Assembly: GCA_036758285.1 (NCBI GenBank)
Contig: DAIOWV010000006.1
Coordinates: 1-64,000, forward strand
Reading direction: 5' to 3'
Length of the DNA stretch: 64,000 bases
DNA from: Taishania sp036758285
GTDB lineage: Bacteria > Bacteroidota > Bacteroidia > Flavobacteriales_D > Crocinitomicaceae
Shown here: positions 28,301 through 36,148 of the stretch, piece after piece
Layout of the letters: each line of letters begins with the position of its first letter
Numbering within the stretch: the first letter of the stretch is position 1
Notes under the pieces: generated by a model
What the model was told of the DNA's origin: nothing
Database searches by the model: none
What the model saw: only the letters and a program-made list of their open reading frames with translations
Position numbers and translations under genes: made by a program

Positions 28301-29677
28301 ATAGGAACAACAACTGTAACCTATACAGCAACGGATACTGAAGGAAATAGTAATTCATGTTCATTCAACATAACAGTTGAAGATAACACAGCACCGGTTA
28401 TCACAGGATGTCCTTCAGATATTCATCTGAATAATAATGTAAACACTTGTGGTGCCATTGCAACATGGACAACTCCTATAATCACAGATGACTGCTCATA
28501 TACATTAACAGCATCTCACAATTCTGGTGACATATTTCCGATTGGAATAACAGTCGTTACTTACACAGCGACCGACAGTGAAGGCAACACCAGTTCTTGT
28601 GTATTTGCAGTAACAGTGAATGATACTGAATTACCTGTAATTACAAATTGCCCTTCAACTATTAATGTGAATAGTGAAAATAGTATTTGTGGAGCAACTG
28701 TTACATGGACAATACCTGTAGCTACTGATAATTGCCCCAATATTTCATTTGTTTCAACTCATAATTCAGGTACCGTATTTCCGATTGGAACAACAACTGT
28801 TACTTATACGGCAACAGATAATGCAGGAAATGTAAGCACTTGTTCTTTTGATGTTACAGTTACAGATGTTACAGCACCTATATTATTAAACTGTCCTTCT
28901 AATATTACAGTAAATTCATTGCATAATATCTGTGCATCGCCAGTTAGCTGGTCAGCACCAACAATTTCAGATCCTTGTTCTAATTCAATCATTTATAGTT
29001 CTCATCAATCTGGAGATATTTTCAATGTTGGAACAACGATTGTTACTTATACAGTAACTGATGTCGCTGGAAACAGTAATTCATGCTCTTTTAATGTAAA
29101 TGTGACTGATATCTCTGCACCGCAGATTACTTCATGTCCTCAAAATCAAACGATAGAAGTTAAAGAAGGGCTGTGTACGGTTCCAGCAGGATGGTCTACT
29201 CCTATTGCATTGGACAATTGTTCTGGAGTGACATTAACAAGTACACATAATAGCGGTCATAATTTTGCTATTGGTACAACAATCGTTACCTATACAGCAA
29301 CCGACGATCAAGGACTTCAAGCTGTGTGTAGCTTTAGCATAACTGTTATTGATCCTAACGGATATTGTGGTACACCTACTAGTGATACAACGAATATAAA
29401 AGTTCCTGAGGCTATCACTCCTGATGGAGATGGTGTTAATGATTTCCTTGTCATTAAAGGAATTGACAAATTCCCCGAAAATGAGTTAATTATTTTCAAC
29501 AGATGGGGTAATGAAGTATATCGAGAAATTGGTTATTCAAATCAGTGGGATGGGTTTATGAATGTTGGAAAAGGGTTAGAAGGAACTCAATTACCAACAG
29601 GAACTTATTTCTATGTACTTGATACAAAAGATAAAATTGTAGGAGTACTTAAAGGATATATCTATTTACAACGATAA
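22379..29677 (+). CDS. Giant secreted HYR/SprB-repeat adhesin with T9SS type B (CHU_C) signal
   Basis: 2432 aa. The signal peptide (MIKRLSFFWLQTFFVCFSTFLFS, then Gln) is followed by a NTYYWVGDAGDGEWGSPGNWSN opening and a beta-helix-like region (about 25-640). Three SprB-type repeats follow (about 645-878; GTSPFQYVWSNDI-like PYTYSWN motifs), then about 17 hyalin-repeat (HYR) units of about 85 aa (880-2325). Units 1-2 and 12-17 are close to consensus (NCPSNI, TW/SWxxPxxTDNC, GxTTVTYTATDxxGN); units 3-11 are strongly diverged. The C-terminus (2341-2432, VPEAITPDGDGVNDF to GVLKGYIYLQR) is the gliding-motility-associated CHU_C domain, which directs type B secretion and often depends on a cognate PorP/SprF protein, encoded here 28 nt downstream. 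Confidence 0.92.
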   Translation: MIKRLSFFWLQTFFVCFSTFLFSQNTYYWVGDAGDGEWGSPGNWSNVSNGSGGSYLLPPSPVDDVVFDHNSFSVGNNIVRTSAFSGALCRNMTWTSGVTNAPIFEEHPETPFVILGNLTLQANVTFRAQILFSGNNPAVITSNGCRIGGNIYIDKPNTFVTLADSLMLYHVSETHARTGTIVLNRGTFDLKGNNIYANGFYSDGNGTRHINMQNSIMHFRSSTIVPTLPRYPYDYYENSSGTITSSSYCFTYIGTNKTVNAANSTVRIEYPYNAVNISGGTQLTFHNFEHIKSSATTVPSSTYSNSIINKITIDGPVAHNISSTSGIIDTVLCGIDGIQPNYYRYVGGSGTRFKRIEFRGIYNTTSSSYFDQVAGSNLQADSILFNTTSNDPNAVNKHYLSTSGTGTQIGYVFFKSRGVIDGASNNITKTYFDNHGYLSGNSNRIRFLEYNINGWMHGTGNIMDTLVFSPGYTYRFGVGVNNTVNKKWYASGNPCYFTEVYNVGATSTATITVNQLDPAEYDYIRFWGVTAAGSSAPIHAGVRSVDIANNTNIIFAPYAPLSLLYPFGTDSLSVCSTNLPITLNTNGFYGNTNTSFVWHDGSTLDSFVVNSPGIYTATANYGRNCYYTASLTVLDQLSVSLAESSPGSSIVCDPSNPTGEITANPIGYGSGPYTYSWNSVPIQTGQTLTGVPVGQYIVTVSDTSGCSATDTTNIIGPSTKLNVVASSIYPDCDPTSVGTGYISTTTTGGIAPYTYSWNTTPVQTTTYADQLNDGVYELVVTDSIGCISDTLSSVVPVQTGAFTSSVTVVNPTGCNTTGSASTSVVGGTSPFQYVWSNDIAEVSNTSSNIPIGNHNVLIVDANNCANNNPFTIITPDNIVPVFSGCPSNIVLSTTGFCGTPYTWPEPTATDNCGTVTVTRSHNPGYNFPTGLTTVTYTATDLFGNQSTCSFTVTVNDTEGPVFALCPNNITITANAGNCSATANWPTPIATDNCGIASIIGDFSPGSTFPVGVTTITYTATDVNGNTSTCTFDVIVKANPANFSMSGCSGDRDIYMYWNNISSTDSCATPVTLTTPTINNLCGNWWYGSGINSYVPGTYNFPIGVTPVRYYITNGADTLRCSYNVRVYDYANPQLVSGTMPNTISINADTCGGARVTWTPPRVIDNCKLDTVWSNYQPGQFFATGSYYVRYYAMDSVLRSNHCCGNPLEWYAAEVGGFYIYVNNPDPVINNCPTNISLPANTCGGAIVNWTPPTVTDNCYVMTSTHNPGDIFPVGNTTVIYTVTPQDGGSTRTCSFNVNVQPYTNTVTNCPSNITINLGANECDTTLSWLVPQFNHPCGVDSVISNYTPGSVFLPGSHNVNYTAYLGNSGGTLNCNFIININAYTAPVTITNCPSTGWLAIQVDTLQFCGETIVDWITPTFSTSTCISPIDTVVYTSTIDKNDTLTIGSYPIQYTAYDSNGNILGQCSFTLEVIDTLSEIRVSCPTDTFIQVNNSYSCDSAIVYFTIPQFESVGCATPIDSVYSNISPGDTLEKGTYWVEYYALDSNDIVISQCNFELIVGDTLSSLASNCPGTYNVNWGEVIFDIYMNPVTCEAVADWIVPTFSSYGSCAGIIDTVVQVSGITQGTTIYTLGSLNHVEYSALDSNGMVLETCRFRPVVMFHDSTFVFPSRDTIIFTDPITCRATVNWDTPQFGGYCGFTSSIGVNNYSSNWWTNNVDPYQNNANQSFPIGTYDIWYYYYNGAYGKQYQLTIHVVDGAQPTFNATCNTDTVTLYTNFNSCEATSTWPIPVATSGICSNNTVLPLVASHQQGTLLPIGYTTVVYTATSAGNLSETCEFVVNVIDNQAPSIYTCPADIIVQVDNGCEKVVTWAVPGVFDNCQNVSLTSSHTPGDTFSIGTTTVTYIATDASGNTSNCSFNVTVRDNISPVFANCPSNINVNNEAGLCGAIVSWASPSVTDNCTYTLTSTHSSGDLFAIGTTTVTYTATDTEGNSNSCSFNITVEDNTAPVITGCPSDIHLNNNVNTCGAIATWTTPIITDDCSYTLTASHNSGDIFPIGITVVTYTATDSEGNTSSCVFAVTVNDTELPVITNCPSTINVNSENSICGATVTWTIPVATDNCPNISFVSTHNSGTVFPIGTTTVTYTATDNAGNVSTCSFDVTVTDVTAPILLNCPSNITVNSLHNICASPVSWSAPTISDPCSNSIIYSSHQSGDIFNVGTTIVTYTVTDVAGNSNSCSFNVNVTDISAPQITSCPQNQTIEVKEGLCTVPAGWSTPIALDNCSGVTLTSTHNSGHNFAIGTTIVTYTATDDQGLQAVCSFSITVIDPNGYCGTPTSDTTNIKVPEAITPDGDGVNDFLVIKGIDKFPENELIIFNRWGNEVYREIGYSNQWDGFMNVGKGLEGTQLPTGTYFYVLDTKDKIVGVLKGYIYLQR

Positions 29678-29705
29678 TTAGAAGGAATTGAAATAACAAA
29701 AAGAT

Positions 29706-30635
29706 ATGAAAAATAATTTTCAATACATAATAATTTATACGGGAATCCTGATTTCATGTATAAGTATGCAGGTACGAGCTCAACAAGATCCTCACTTTGC
29801 TCAGTATTTTGATAACACATTATTTGTGAATCCAGCATATGCAGGAAGTAAAGAGGTTTTAAATATCACTGCTATCCATCGTGAACAATGGACAGGATTC
29901 AATGGTAGACCTCGTTCTACAACAATTAGTATTCACTCACCTCTCCCCTATGAATCCATAGGGGTTGGGTTAACTGCTGTAAATGATCAGGTTGGACCTA
30001 TGAATCAGACTATGATTTATGGAGATGTATCATATACTCTACGTTTTAAGAACAGTAAAAGTCGCTTAGCTTTTGGTGTAAAAGGGGGAATAAATGTTAT
30101 CAATGGTCGTTTTTCAGAACTTGAAACAAGTGTAGCTAACGATGCAAAATTGATGCAAAACATTTCAAACAAAATCAATCCAAATTTTGGCTTTGGAATT
30201 TATTATCACACTCCTAAATTTTTCGTAGGTGTAAGTAGCCCAAAAATGATGCAACGTAGTTATTACGAAGTAAGCTCAACAAATCTTGAACAACGTCACT
30301 ACTTTGGTATTATCGGAGGTGTTTTACCATTATCTACAATGTGGAAAATCAGACCTTCTGTACAGGTTAAAATGACTGAAGGAGCACCTGTAAGTTATGA
30401 CCTAAGCGCAGCTTTTATCTATAATGATCTATTTTGGATTGGAGGTATGTATAGATGGGATGCTGCAGCTGGTGCATTTATTCAAGTTCATTTGACTCGT
30501 CAGTTTAAAATAGGATTGGCATCAGAATTTGGGGTCAAATCAATACGTAATTATAATAGCGGAACGTTTGAAGTATTATTATCATATGATTTCAGATTTA
30601 AAAAACAAGGTATACGTTCTCCACGTTATTTTTAA
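29706..30635 (+). CDS. PorP/SprF family T9SS outer-membrane protein
   Basis: 309-aa outer-membrane beta-barrel with a signal peptide ending MQVRA, then Gln. Family marks are QQDPHFAQYFDNTLFVNPAYAGSKEVLNITAIHREQWTGFNGRPRSTTISIHSPL and the C-terminal VLLSYDFRFKKQGIRSPRYF. In Flavobacterium johnsoniae SprF is needed for secretion of the SprB adhesin, and family members next to CHU_C proteins are thought to be their partners. The position directly after the giant CHU_C adhesin and before the PorE-like gene supports this. Confidence 0.93.
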   Translation: MKNNFQYIIIYTGILISCISMQVRAQQDPHFAQYFDNTLFVNPAYAGSKEVLNITAIHREQWTGFNGRPRSTTISIHSPLPYESIGVGLTAVNDQVGPMNQTMIYGDVSYTLRFKNSKSRLAFGVKGGINVINGRFSELETSVANDAKLMQNISNKINPNFGFGIYYHTPKFFVGVSSPKMMQRSYYEVSSTNLEQRHYFGIIGGVLPLSTMWKIRPSVQVKMTEGAPVSYDLSAAFIYNDLFWIGGMYRWDAAAGAFIQVHLTRQFKIGLASEFGVKSIRNYNSGTFEVLLSYDFRFKKQGIRSPRYF

Positions 30636-30655
30636 ATAATCATTAATTAACGACG

Positions 30656-32878
30656 ATGAAAAAAATTATATTTCTTATTTCAATACTCATTTTGAATTTT
30701 TCTTTTGGACAGGTATTGAAGTTAAATAAAGCAAATGATTATTATTCCAAGCTTTCTTATGCTTATAGTGCTGAATTATATCAACAATTAATCGGTAGTG
30801 AATTTGACGGTCCCGAATTAAAGTCAAAATTAGCTTATTCATACTATAAAACTGGTGATTTAATAAGGTCAGAATCTGTTTACCGTCAAATGATTTTAAC
30901 CGAAGACGCAACAAGTAAAGATTTTTATACTTATTCCCAAGTATTAAAACAAAACGGGAAATATGAAGAATCTGATGAATGGATGAATCGCTTTCATAAA
31001 AGAGAGGCCTCTGATTATCGAGGGCAATTATTTTCAGAAAATAAAAATTACAAAAAATCACTTGATAAACAATCGCCACTATTTGAAATTAAAACCGTGG
31101 ATTTTAATTCAGCAACTTCTGATTTTGGAGGTTACATTAGTGCTGATGGAAAATCGCTCTATTTCATATCTGGAAGAAAAAATAATGCTATGATTGAAAG
31201 AGAATGGGCTTGGAACAAAAGTAATTTATTGGATATTTATAAATCTGATATCCAAGCTGATTTTAAAGTGTCTGAAGTCAAAAAACTAAAAAAACTAACG
31301 ACAAAACTTCATGAAGGACCTCTTTGCTTTTCTTCCAATGGAACAAAAGTATATTATACAAGAAATAATGAGACAAAAGAAAGGGATAATAACGGAATAC
31401 GAAATTTAAAAATATACAGTGCAGATGTAAATTCTGATGGTAGTTTTTCAAATGAATCGATTCTTCCTTTCTGTTCAACAGACTATTCAGTTGGCCACCC
31501 TTCCATATCTAAGGATGGTAAAACTTTATATTTTTCTTCTGATATGCCTGGTTCAATTGGTGGAGCAGACATCTGGAAAGTGGATGTAAATACTGATGGA
31601 AGTTATGGTACCCCTGTTAATTTAGGTAAAGGAATAAACACGGAAGGAGATGAATTATTTCCTTGGATTAACTCTGAAGGAACTCTTTTTTATTCCTCTA
31701 ATGGATTAATGGGCTACGGAGGATTAGATGTATATGCCGTTCTATCAAAAGACGATAAATATTCCAAACCAGTAAATTTAGGTGCTCCAATTAACGGACG
31801 ATCTGATGATTTCGCATTTGTAATGAGTAACGATAACAAAAGAGGATTCTTTTCTTCAAATAGAACTGGAGGATTGGGGAGTGATGATATTTATTATTTC
31901 AACCAAATCAATCCTATTAAAGCTGGAAAATCCCTAAAGGGAGGAGTTAAGGATTTATTAACTGGAGAAGAATTAGAGAATGTACAGGTCTTAATTGCTG
32001 ACAAAAATGGAAAAATAATTGACAGTATGGAAGTGAATCAATCTAGTTTCAACCTTATACTTCCTGAAATTGAAGAAGGATTACAGCTTATTACCAACAA
32101 AGATGGCTATGTGCGTGAAACAAAAACAATAATTGTTCAACCTGACAAAACGGATTATGAAGAAGAAATTCTATTACTTCCAATTTTAAAATATCATTTT
32201 ATAGGAGAGATTAAAGATAAGGAAACAAATCAAGCACTTGATGATGTAAAAATTTCAATAAGAGATAAATCAAAGTCGATAGTGTTTGAATCTTTAAAAA
32301 CCAATAGTAATGGTAAATTCTCTTCTTCTGTCATTCCATATGAATATAAGGATGAAGTATATTATGATTTTTCATTAGAAAAAAACGGGTATGTTTCTAA
32401 AACAATTTCATTAGTAGAAGTACTTCAAAGAAATGAAAAAATAGAAGTTAGCAACAATTTATTCAAAATGACAAAAATAGAACTAGGAAAAACTGATTTG
32501 AATGATGTTATTCAAATTAATCCCATTTATTTTGATTTAAATAGCTCTATTATACGACCAGATGCAGCAGCTGAACTAGATAAAGTAGTGAAAATCATGA
32601 AAGAAAATACTGGAATGGTGATTGAACTAGGATCTCACACTGATAGTCGTTCTACTGACCATTATAATCTTTGGTTATCGGACAGACGAGCAAAATCTTC
32701 CGCAGCATACATAATTTCTAAAGGAATCGATGCTACCAGAATAACTGGAAAGGGATATGGAAAATCCAAATTAAAAATTAGTGATGCAGAAATCAACAAA
32801 GTGTCAACTGAAGCTGAAAAAGAAGTATTACATCAAACAAACAGACGTACAGAATTTATCATCGTAAAGATGAAATAA
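30656..32878 (+). CDS. PorE-like protein: TPR, beta-propeller, regulatory domain, OmpA C-domain
   Basis: 740 aa, signal peptide MKKIIFLISILILNFSFG then Gln. Order: TPR-like helices (about 20-125), PD40/WD40-type propeller (about 140-420, repeats such as GHPSISKDGKTLYFSSDMPGSIGGADIWKV), two carboxypeptidase-regulatory/Ig-like units (about 425-610) and an OmpA peptidoglycan-binding domain (about 620-740; IYFDLNSSIIRPDA, ELGSHTDSRSTDHYNLWLSDRRAKSS). This architecture is that of PorE, which links T9SS to peptidoglycan. Third gene of the adhesin-PorP/SprF operon, 20 nt after its neighbour, so it may serve this adhesin and not be the core PorE. Confidence 0.88.
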   Translation: MKKIIFLISILILNFSFGQVLKLNKANDYYSKLSYAYSAELYQQLIGSEFDGPELKSKLAYSYYKTGDLIRSESVYRQMILTEDATSKDFYTYSQVLKQNGKYEESDEWMNRFHKREASDYRGQLFSENKNYKKSLDKQSPLFEIKTVDFNSATSDFGGYISADGKSLYFISGRKNNAMIEREWAWNKSNLLDIYKSDIQADFKVSEVKKLKKLTTKLHEGPLCFSSNGTKVYYTRNNETKERDNNGIRNLKIYSADVNSDGSFSNESILPFCSTDYSVGHPSISKDGKTLYFSSDMPGSIGGADIWKVDVNTDGSYGTPVNLGKGINTEGDELFPWINSEGTLFYSSNGLMGYGGLDVYAVLSKDDKYSKPVNLGAPINGRSDDFAFVMSNDNKRGFFSSNRTGGLGSDDIYYFNQINPIKAGKSLKGGVKDLLTGEELENVQVLIADKNGKIIDSMEVNQSSFNLILPEIEEGLQLITNKDGYVRETKTIIVQPDKTDYEEEILLLPILKYHFIGEIKDKETNQALDDVKISIRDKSKSIVFESLKTNSNGKFSSSVIPYEYKDEVYYDFSLEKNGYVSKTISLVEVLQRNEKIEVSNNLFKMTKIELGKTDLNDVIQINPIYFDLNSSIIRPDAAAELDKVVKIMKENTGMVIELGSHTDSRSTDHYNLWLSDRRAKSSAAYIISKGIDATRITGKGYGKSKLKISDAEINKVSTEAEKEVLHQTNRRTEFIIVKMK

Positions 32879-32889
32879 ACTTAATAAAG

Positions 32890-32916
32890 TCCTAGTCTTA
32901 ATCAATTAAGGCTAGG
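32890..32916. terminator. Inverted repeat after the PorE-like gene
   Basis: CCTAGTCTTAAT and ATTAAGGCTAGG form a 12-bp stem (one G-U pair) with a 2-nt loop, 13 nt after the stop codon. No good T-run follows, so it is a weak terminator candidate between convergent genes. Confidence 0.5.
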
Positions 32917-32958
32917 CTATTTATTGCAATCATAAAAATTAAATATAAAGGAGAAAAA

Positions 32959-33726
32959 CTATCTTGTCAAAACAACATAGTCTTGTAGTACATTTTCAAG
33001 AAACTCTAAACGTTGTTTCTCAATTGGCTCAATCCCCATTAGACGAGTTGTTTCTGCACACAATTCCTTTCCAAATTTGATGGTTTCTGGAGTTGGATAT
33101 TTTCGTAAACGAATTATTGTATTTTTAATCAACATCATATCCTCATCAGTAAAACGAACAACTTGTGGATATTTAATTTCATGATTTGCACTATTTTTAA
33201 TAGTTAACACATCTTTTAAAGTATAAAAATTTCGCTGTTTTGTTTTAATTGCAATAGTATTTGATAACACATCTGCCAATCGTTGTCTATTAGATGTAAG
33301 ACCAATAACAGCAATAGCTACTACCCCCATTCCGAACCAAACAAAAATCAAAAAATTGGCAGAAATCCAAAGAAAATCTCCCTTAAAAATCCAACGAGTA
33401 AATACTTCTTTTAATTTTGGCCTATCACCGTTAATTGTTACAATTCTAACACCAACAATATATTTACCTAAAGTCTGTCCATTCATGAAATATTCACAAA
33501 TAGGATTATAAAAAATCCATGGTAATTTAACAATAAACAACCAAAAAATTTCAGAAAAACTATTGGCTCTAAAAATCATCGATTCTCCCAAAAATGCGAT
33601 GATTACTAGAAAGTAAACGAAAAATACAGCCATGTCTATCATCGCCGCAAGTAATCGTTGCCCCGAACTTGCTAAGGAAAATTCAACCGAAACATATTGT
33701 GATGATTCAAAATTGACAGTACTCAT
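32959..33726 (-). CDS. RDD family integral membrane protein
   Basis: 255 aa. The RDD domain covers about residues 15-155: LASSGQRLLAAMIDMAVFF gives the first helix with the family Arg/Asp, a second helix follows, then GQTLGKYIVGVRIVTINGDRPKLKEVFTRW, and a third hydrophobic segment (about 118-142). A soluble C-terminal tail (about 165-255) is mostly alpha-helical and charged. RDD proteins are mostly uncharacterised; some take part in ion transport. Stands alone on the minus strand. Confidence 0.85.
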   Translation of the reverse strand: MSTVNFESSQYVSVEFSLASSGQRLLAAMIDMAVFFVYFLVIIAFLGESMIFRANSFSEIFWLFIVKLPWIFYNPICEYFMNGQTLGKYIVGVRIVTINGDRPKLKEVFTRWIFKGDFLWISANFLIFVWFGMGVVAIAVIGLTSNRQRLADVLSNTIAIKTKQRNFYTLKDVLTIKNSANHEIKYPQVVRFTDEDMMLIKNTIIRLRKYPTPETIKFGKELCAETTRLMGIEPIEKQRLEFLENVLQDYVVLTR

Positions 33727-33850
33727 TTTTATATACTTTACTTTTTTCTAAGATTAAAGATAGTCAATTATTTCAAAAATCAATTTGACATTTCCCTTCA
33801 CCCAAAACAATACTGAATTACATTGAATCATTTTATTAATTTTACAATCT

Positions 33851-35695
33851 ATGAAAAGTACATTAGAAATATACAAACACACATTCAAATACAAAAGACT
33901 CGCTTTTGTTGTTATTTTTTATAATTTATTGTTTGTTATTTTCAATCTTCTATCAATGGTTCTTTTTATCCCATTTTTAGAACTCATTTTCCCATCTGAT
34001 CTCAACCAAACAATAACACCAATCAAACCAGTATTTGATGGTTCGATTAAAGGTAGCATAGAATATATATCAAATTATTACAGCTATTTCACTCAAAGCA
34101 TGGTTGCTGAAAGTCCAAAAAATGCTTTACTCTTTGTTTGTATTTCCGTAATGATTGCTTTTTTCTTAAAAAATCTTTTTAGGTATGGTGCAATTTGGTA
34201 TCAATCTCAATTACGAATGGCGGTGGTTCGAGATGTTCGCCAAAATTTATTCGATAAAGCAATGGGATTACCTTTGGCTTATTATAGTAATGAACGAAAA
34301 GGTGATTTAATGTCCAGAATACAAAGCGATGTTGGTGAAATTGAAATCGCTGTAATTGCAGTATTGGAACTCTTTTTTAGAGAACCTATTGCTGTAATTT
34401 TAAATGTTGCTGCTTTACTCTATTGGAGTCCTCAACTTACTTTGTTTTCTTTTATTCTACTGCCAATTTCTGCATTGGTCATTTCAAGAATTGGAAAAAG
34501 CTTAAAACGAACAGCAGGACAAGAACGAATCGAATTGGGTGTTTTATTTTCTAAAATGGAAGAAGCACTTGGAGGAATTCGAATAATTAAAGCTTTTAAT
34601 GCTCAAAAATTCATTAAAGACTCTTTTGGGAAAACCAATTTAAGACATCAACAATTAACAACAAAAGCATTTCGAAAAAGAGACTTATCTCCTCCTTTAA
34701 ACGAATTTTTAGCTGTAGCTGTTATGCTGGGAATCGTTTGGTATGGTGGTAGTATGATATTGGACAATCAAACTACCAATGGATTTGATGGACCACAATT
34801 TATTGGATTCATTTTGGTTTTTTCTCAATTGTTAAGACCAATTCAGGGTATTTCTACATCTATAGCCAATTTGAATAAAGCACAGGCAGCCCAAAATAGA
34901 ATAAATGAAATTCTTAATACTGATGATCAAATTCATGAAGTAAATAATGCAATCGATAAAATCGATTTTTCTGAAGGTATTCATTATAAAAATGTAAATT
35001 TTTCATACAACGATGAACCTATTTTAAAAAACATTTCATTTTCCATTCCGAAAGGAAAAACGGTTGCTTTGGTTGGTGAATCCGGAAGCGGAAAGTCCAC
35101 AATTTCAGATTTGTTACCTCGATTTTATGATGTAAAAAATGGTGAGATTGTAATTGACAATACGAATATTCGCGATATGAAACTTGACTATTTACGTAGT
35201 AAAATAGGGATAGTCAATCAAGAGTCGATTTTATTTAATGGAACAGTTGCAGAAAATATTTCATTTGGTAAACCCAATGCGACTCGTGAAGAAATAATAG
35301 ACGCTGCAAAAATTGCTAACGCACATAAGTTTATTGAAGAACTAGAAAATGGTTATGACACACAAATTGGAGAGCGTGGAAACAAACTTTCTGGTGGTCA
35401 AAAACAACGAGTTAGTATCGCAAGAGCTATATTGAAAAATCCAGACATTTTAATTTTAGATGAAGCAACTTCTGCTCTAGATACTGAATCTGAAAAATTA
35501 GTTCAAGAGGCTTTAAATAAATTAATGGCAGATCGTACTTCATTAGTCATTGCACACCGATTAAGTACCATTCGAAATGCAGATGAAATCATTGTTTTAT
35601 CGAAAGGTGAAATTATTGAAAGAGGAACGCATCAAGAATTACTTCAAAAAGGAGGAACGTATTCATACCTCTCTTCTTTACAGGGAATATCTTAG
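33851..35695 (+). CDS. ABC exporter, fused permease-ATPase (MsbA/lipid-exporter type)
   Basis: 614 aa half-transporter that would act as a homodimer in the inner membrane. The six-helix type I exporter domain occupies about 1-335. The nucleotide-binding domain follows, with Walker A VGESGSGKST (near 412), the Q-loop around NQESILFNGTVAEN, signature LSGGQKQR, Walker B DILILDEATSALD and the H-loop His in VIAHRLS. The long extracellular first loop (residues 43-85) is typical of Bacteroidetes homologues annotated as lipid A/multidrug exporters. Substrate not provable. A small membrane protein starts 4 nt after its stop codon. Confidence 0.9.
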   Translation: MKSTLEIYKHTFKYKRLAFVVIFYNLLFVIFNLLSMVLFIPFLELIFPSDLNQTITPIKPVFDGSIKGSIEYISNYYSYFTQSMVAESPKNALLFVCISVMIAFFLKNLFRYGAIWYQSQLRMAVVRDVRQNLFDKAMGLPLAYYSNERKGDLMSRIQSDVGEIEIAVIAVLELFFREPIAVILNVAALLYWSPQLTLFSFILLPISALVISRIGKSLKRTAGQERIELGVLFSKMEEALGGIRIIKAFNAQKFIKDSFGKTNLRHQQLTTKAFRKRDLSPPLNEFLAVAVMLGIVWYGGSMILDNQTTNGFDGPQFIGFILVFSQLLRPIQGISTSIANLNKAQAAQNRINEILNTDDQIHEVNNAIDKIDFSEGIHYKNVNFSYNDEPILKNISFSIPKGKTVALVGESGSGKSTISDLLPRFYDVKNGEIVIDNTNIRDMKLDYLRSKIGIVNQESILFNGTVAENISFGKPNATREEIIDAAKIANAHKFIEELENGYDTQIGERGNKLSGGQKQRVSIARAILKNPDILILDEATSALDTESEKLVQEALNKLMADRTSLVIAHRLSTIRNADEIIVLSKGEIIERGTHQELLQKGGTYSYLSSLQGIS

Positions 35696-35699
35696 AGCT

Positions 35700-36134
35700 A
35701 TGAATACAAAACTAAATTTATCAAAAACATTTGCTATTGTTGGGTTAATGATTTTTGTCTTTAGTTTATTCTTACCTTATCGTATAGAAAATAAACGGGA
35801 TAACCCTATATATTCGGGAATAGATGAACTAGAAACCTTTTTTCCTTTTATGAGTCTTTGGATTATTCTACCATTAGTTGTATTAGCGTTCATTAAACAT
35901 TCTCATCTAAGCAAATGGTTGATGCTTACATTTTCCATTCTTTTATTTTTCCCAACAATTCCCATTCAATTTTTATTTAGCTCATACTGTGTGTATTGTG
36001 AATCTAAACCAGATATGGGATGCTATGTTTTAGTAATTTCAGCAATTGCTTTTCTTTTGTCTGCACTAATCAAGATGAATATTTCAATCAATAGTAAAAT
36101 TGAAAAAACGCCTAATATTCTTGATAATATCTAG
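35700..36134 (+). CDS. Small membrane protein of unknown function
   Basis: 144 aa from ATG 35700 (MNTKLNLSKTFAIVGLMIFVFSLFLPYRIENK); longer in-frame starts would overlap the ABC exporter gene by over 100 nt and lack hydrophobic sequence. Four predicted helices (about 9-25, 46-63, 70-90, 112-130), with a short Cys-containing loop (SSYCVYCESKPDMGCY, four-cysteine cluster with CxxC). No family recognised. The 4-nt spacing suggests translational coupling with the exporter. Confidence 0.65.
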   Translation: MNTKLNLSKTFAIVGLMIFVFSLFLPYRIENKRDNPIYSGIDELETFFPFMSLWIILPLVVLAFIKHSHLSKWLMLTFSILLFFPTIPIQFLFSSYCVYCESKPDMGCYVLVISAIAFLLSALIKMNISINSKIEKTPNILDNI

Positions 36135-36148
36135 AATTTATGCGAGTA

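Noticed and set aside
25015..29350. Tandem DNA repeat or CRISPR-like array
   Set aside because: The repetition is at protein level (about 85-residue HYR units) and DNA copies are diverged; no short identical repeats with unique spacers.
35577..35699. Longer start of the small membrane protein at 35577
   Set aside because: It would overlap the exporter gene by over 100 nt in another frame and adds only charged residues.
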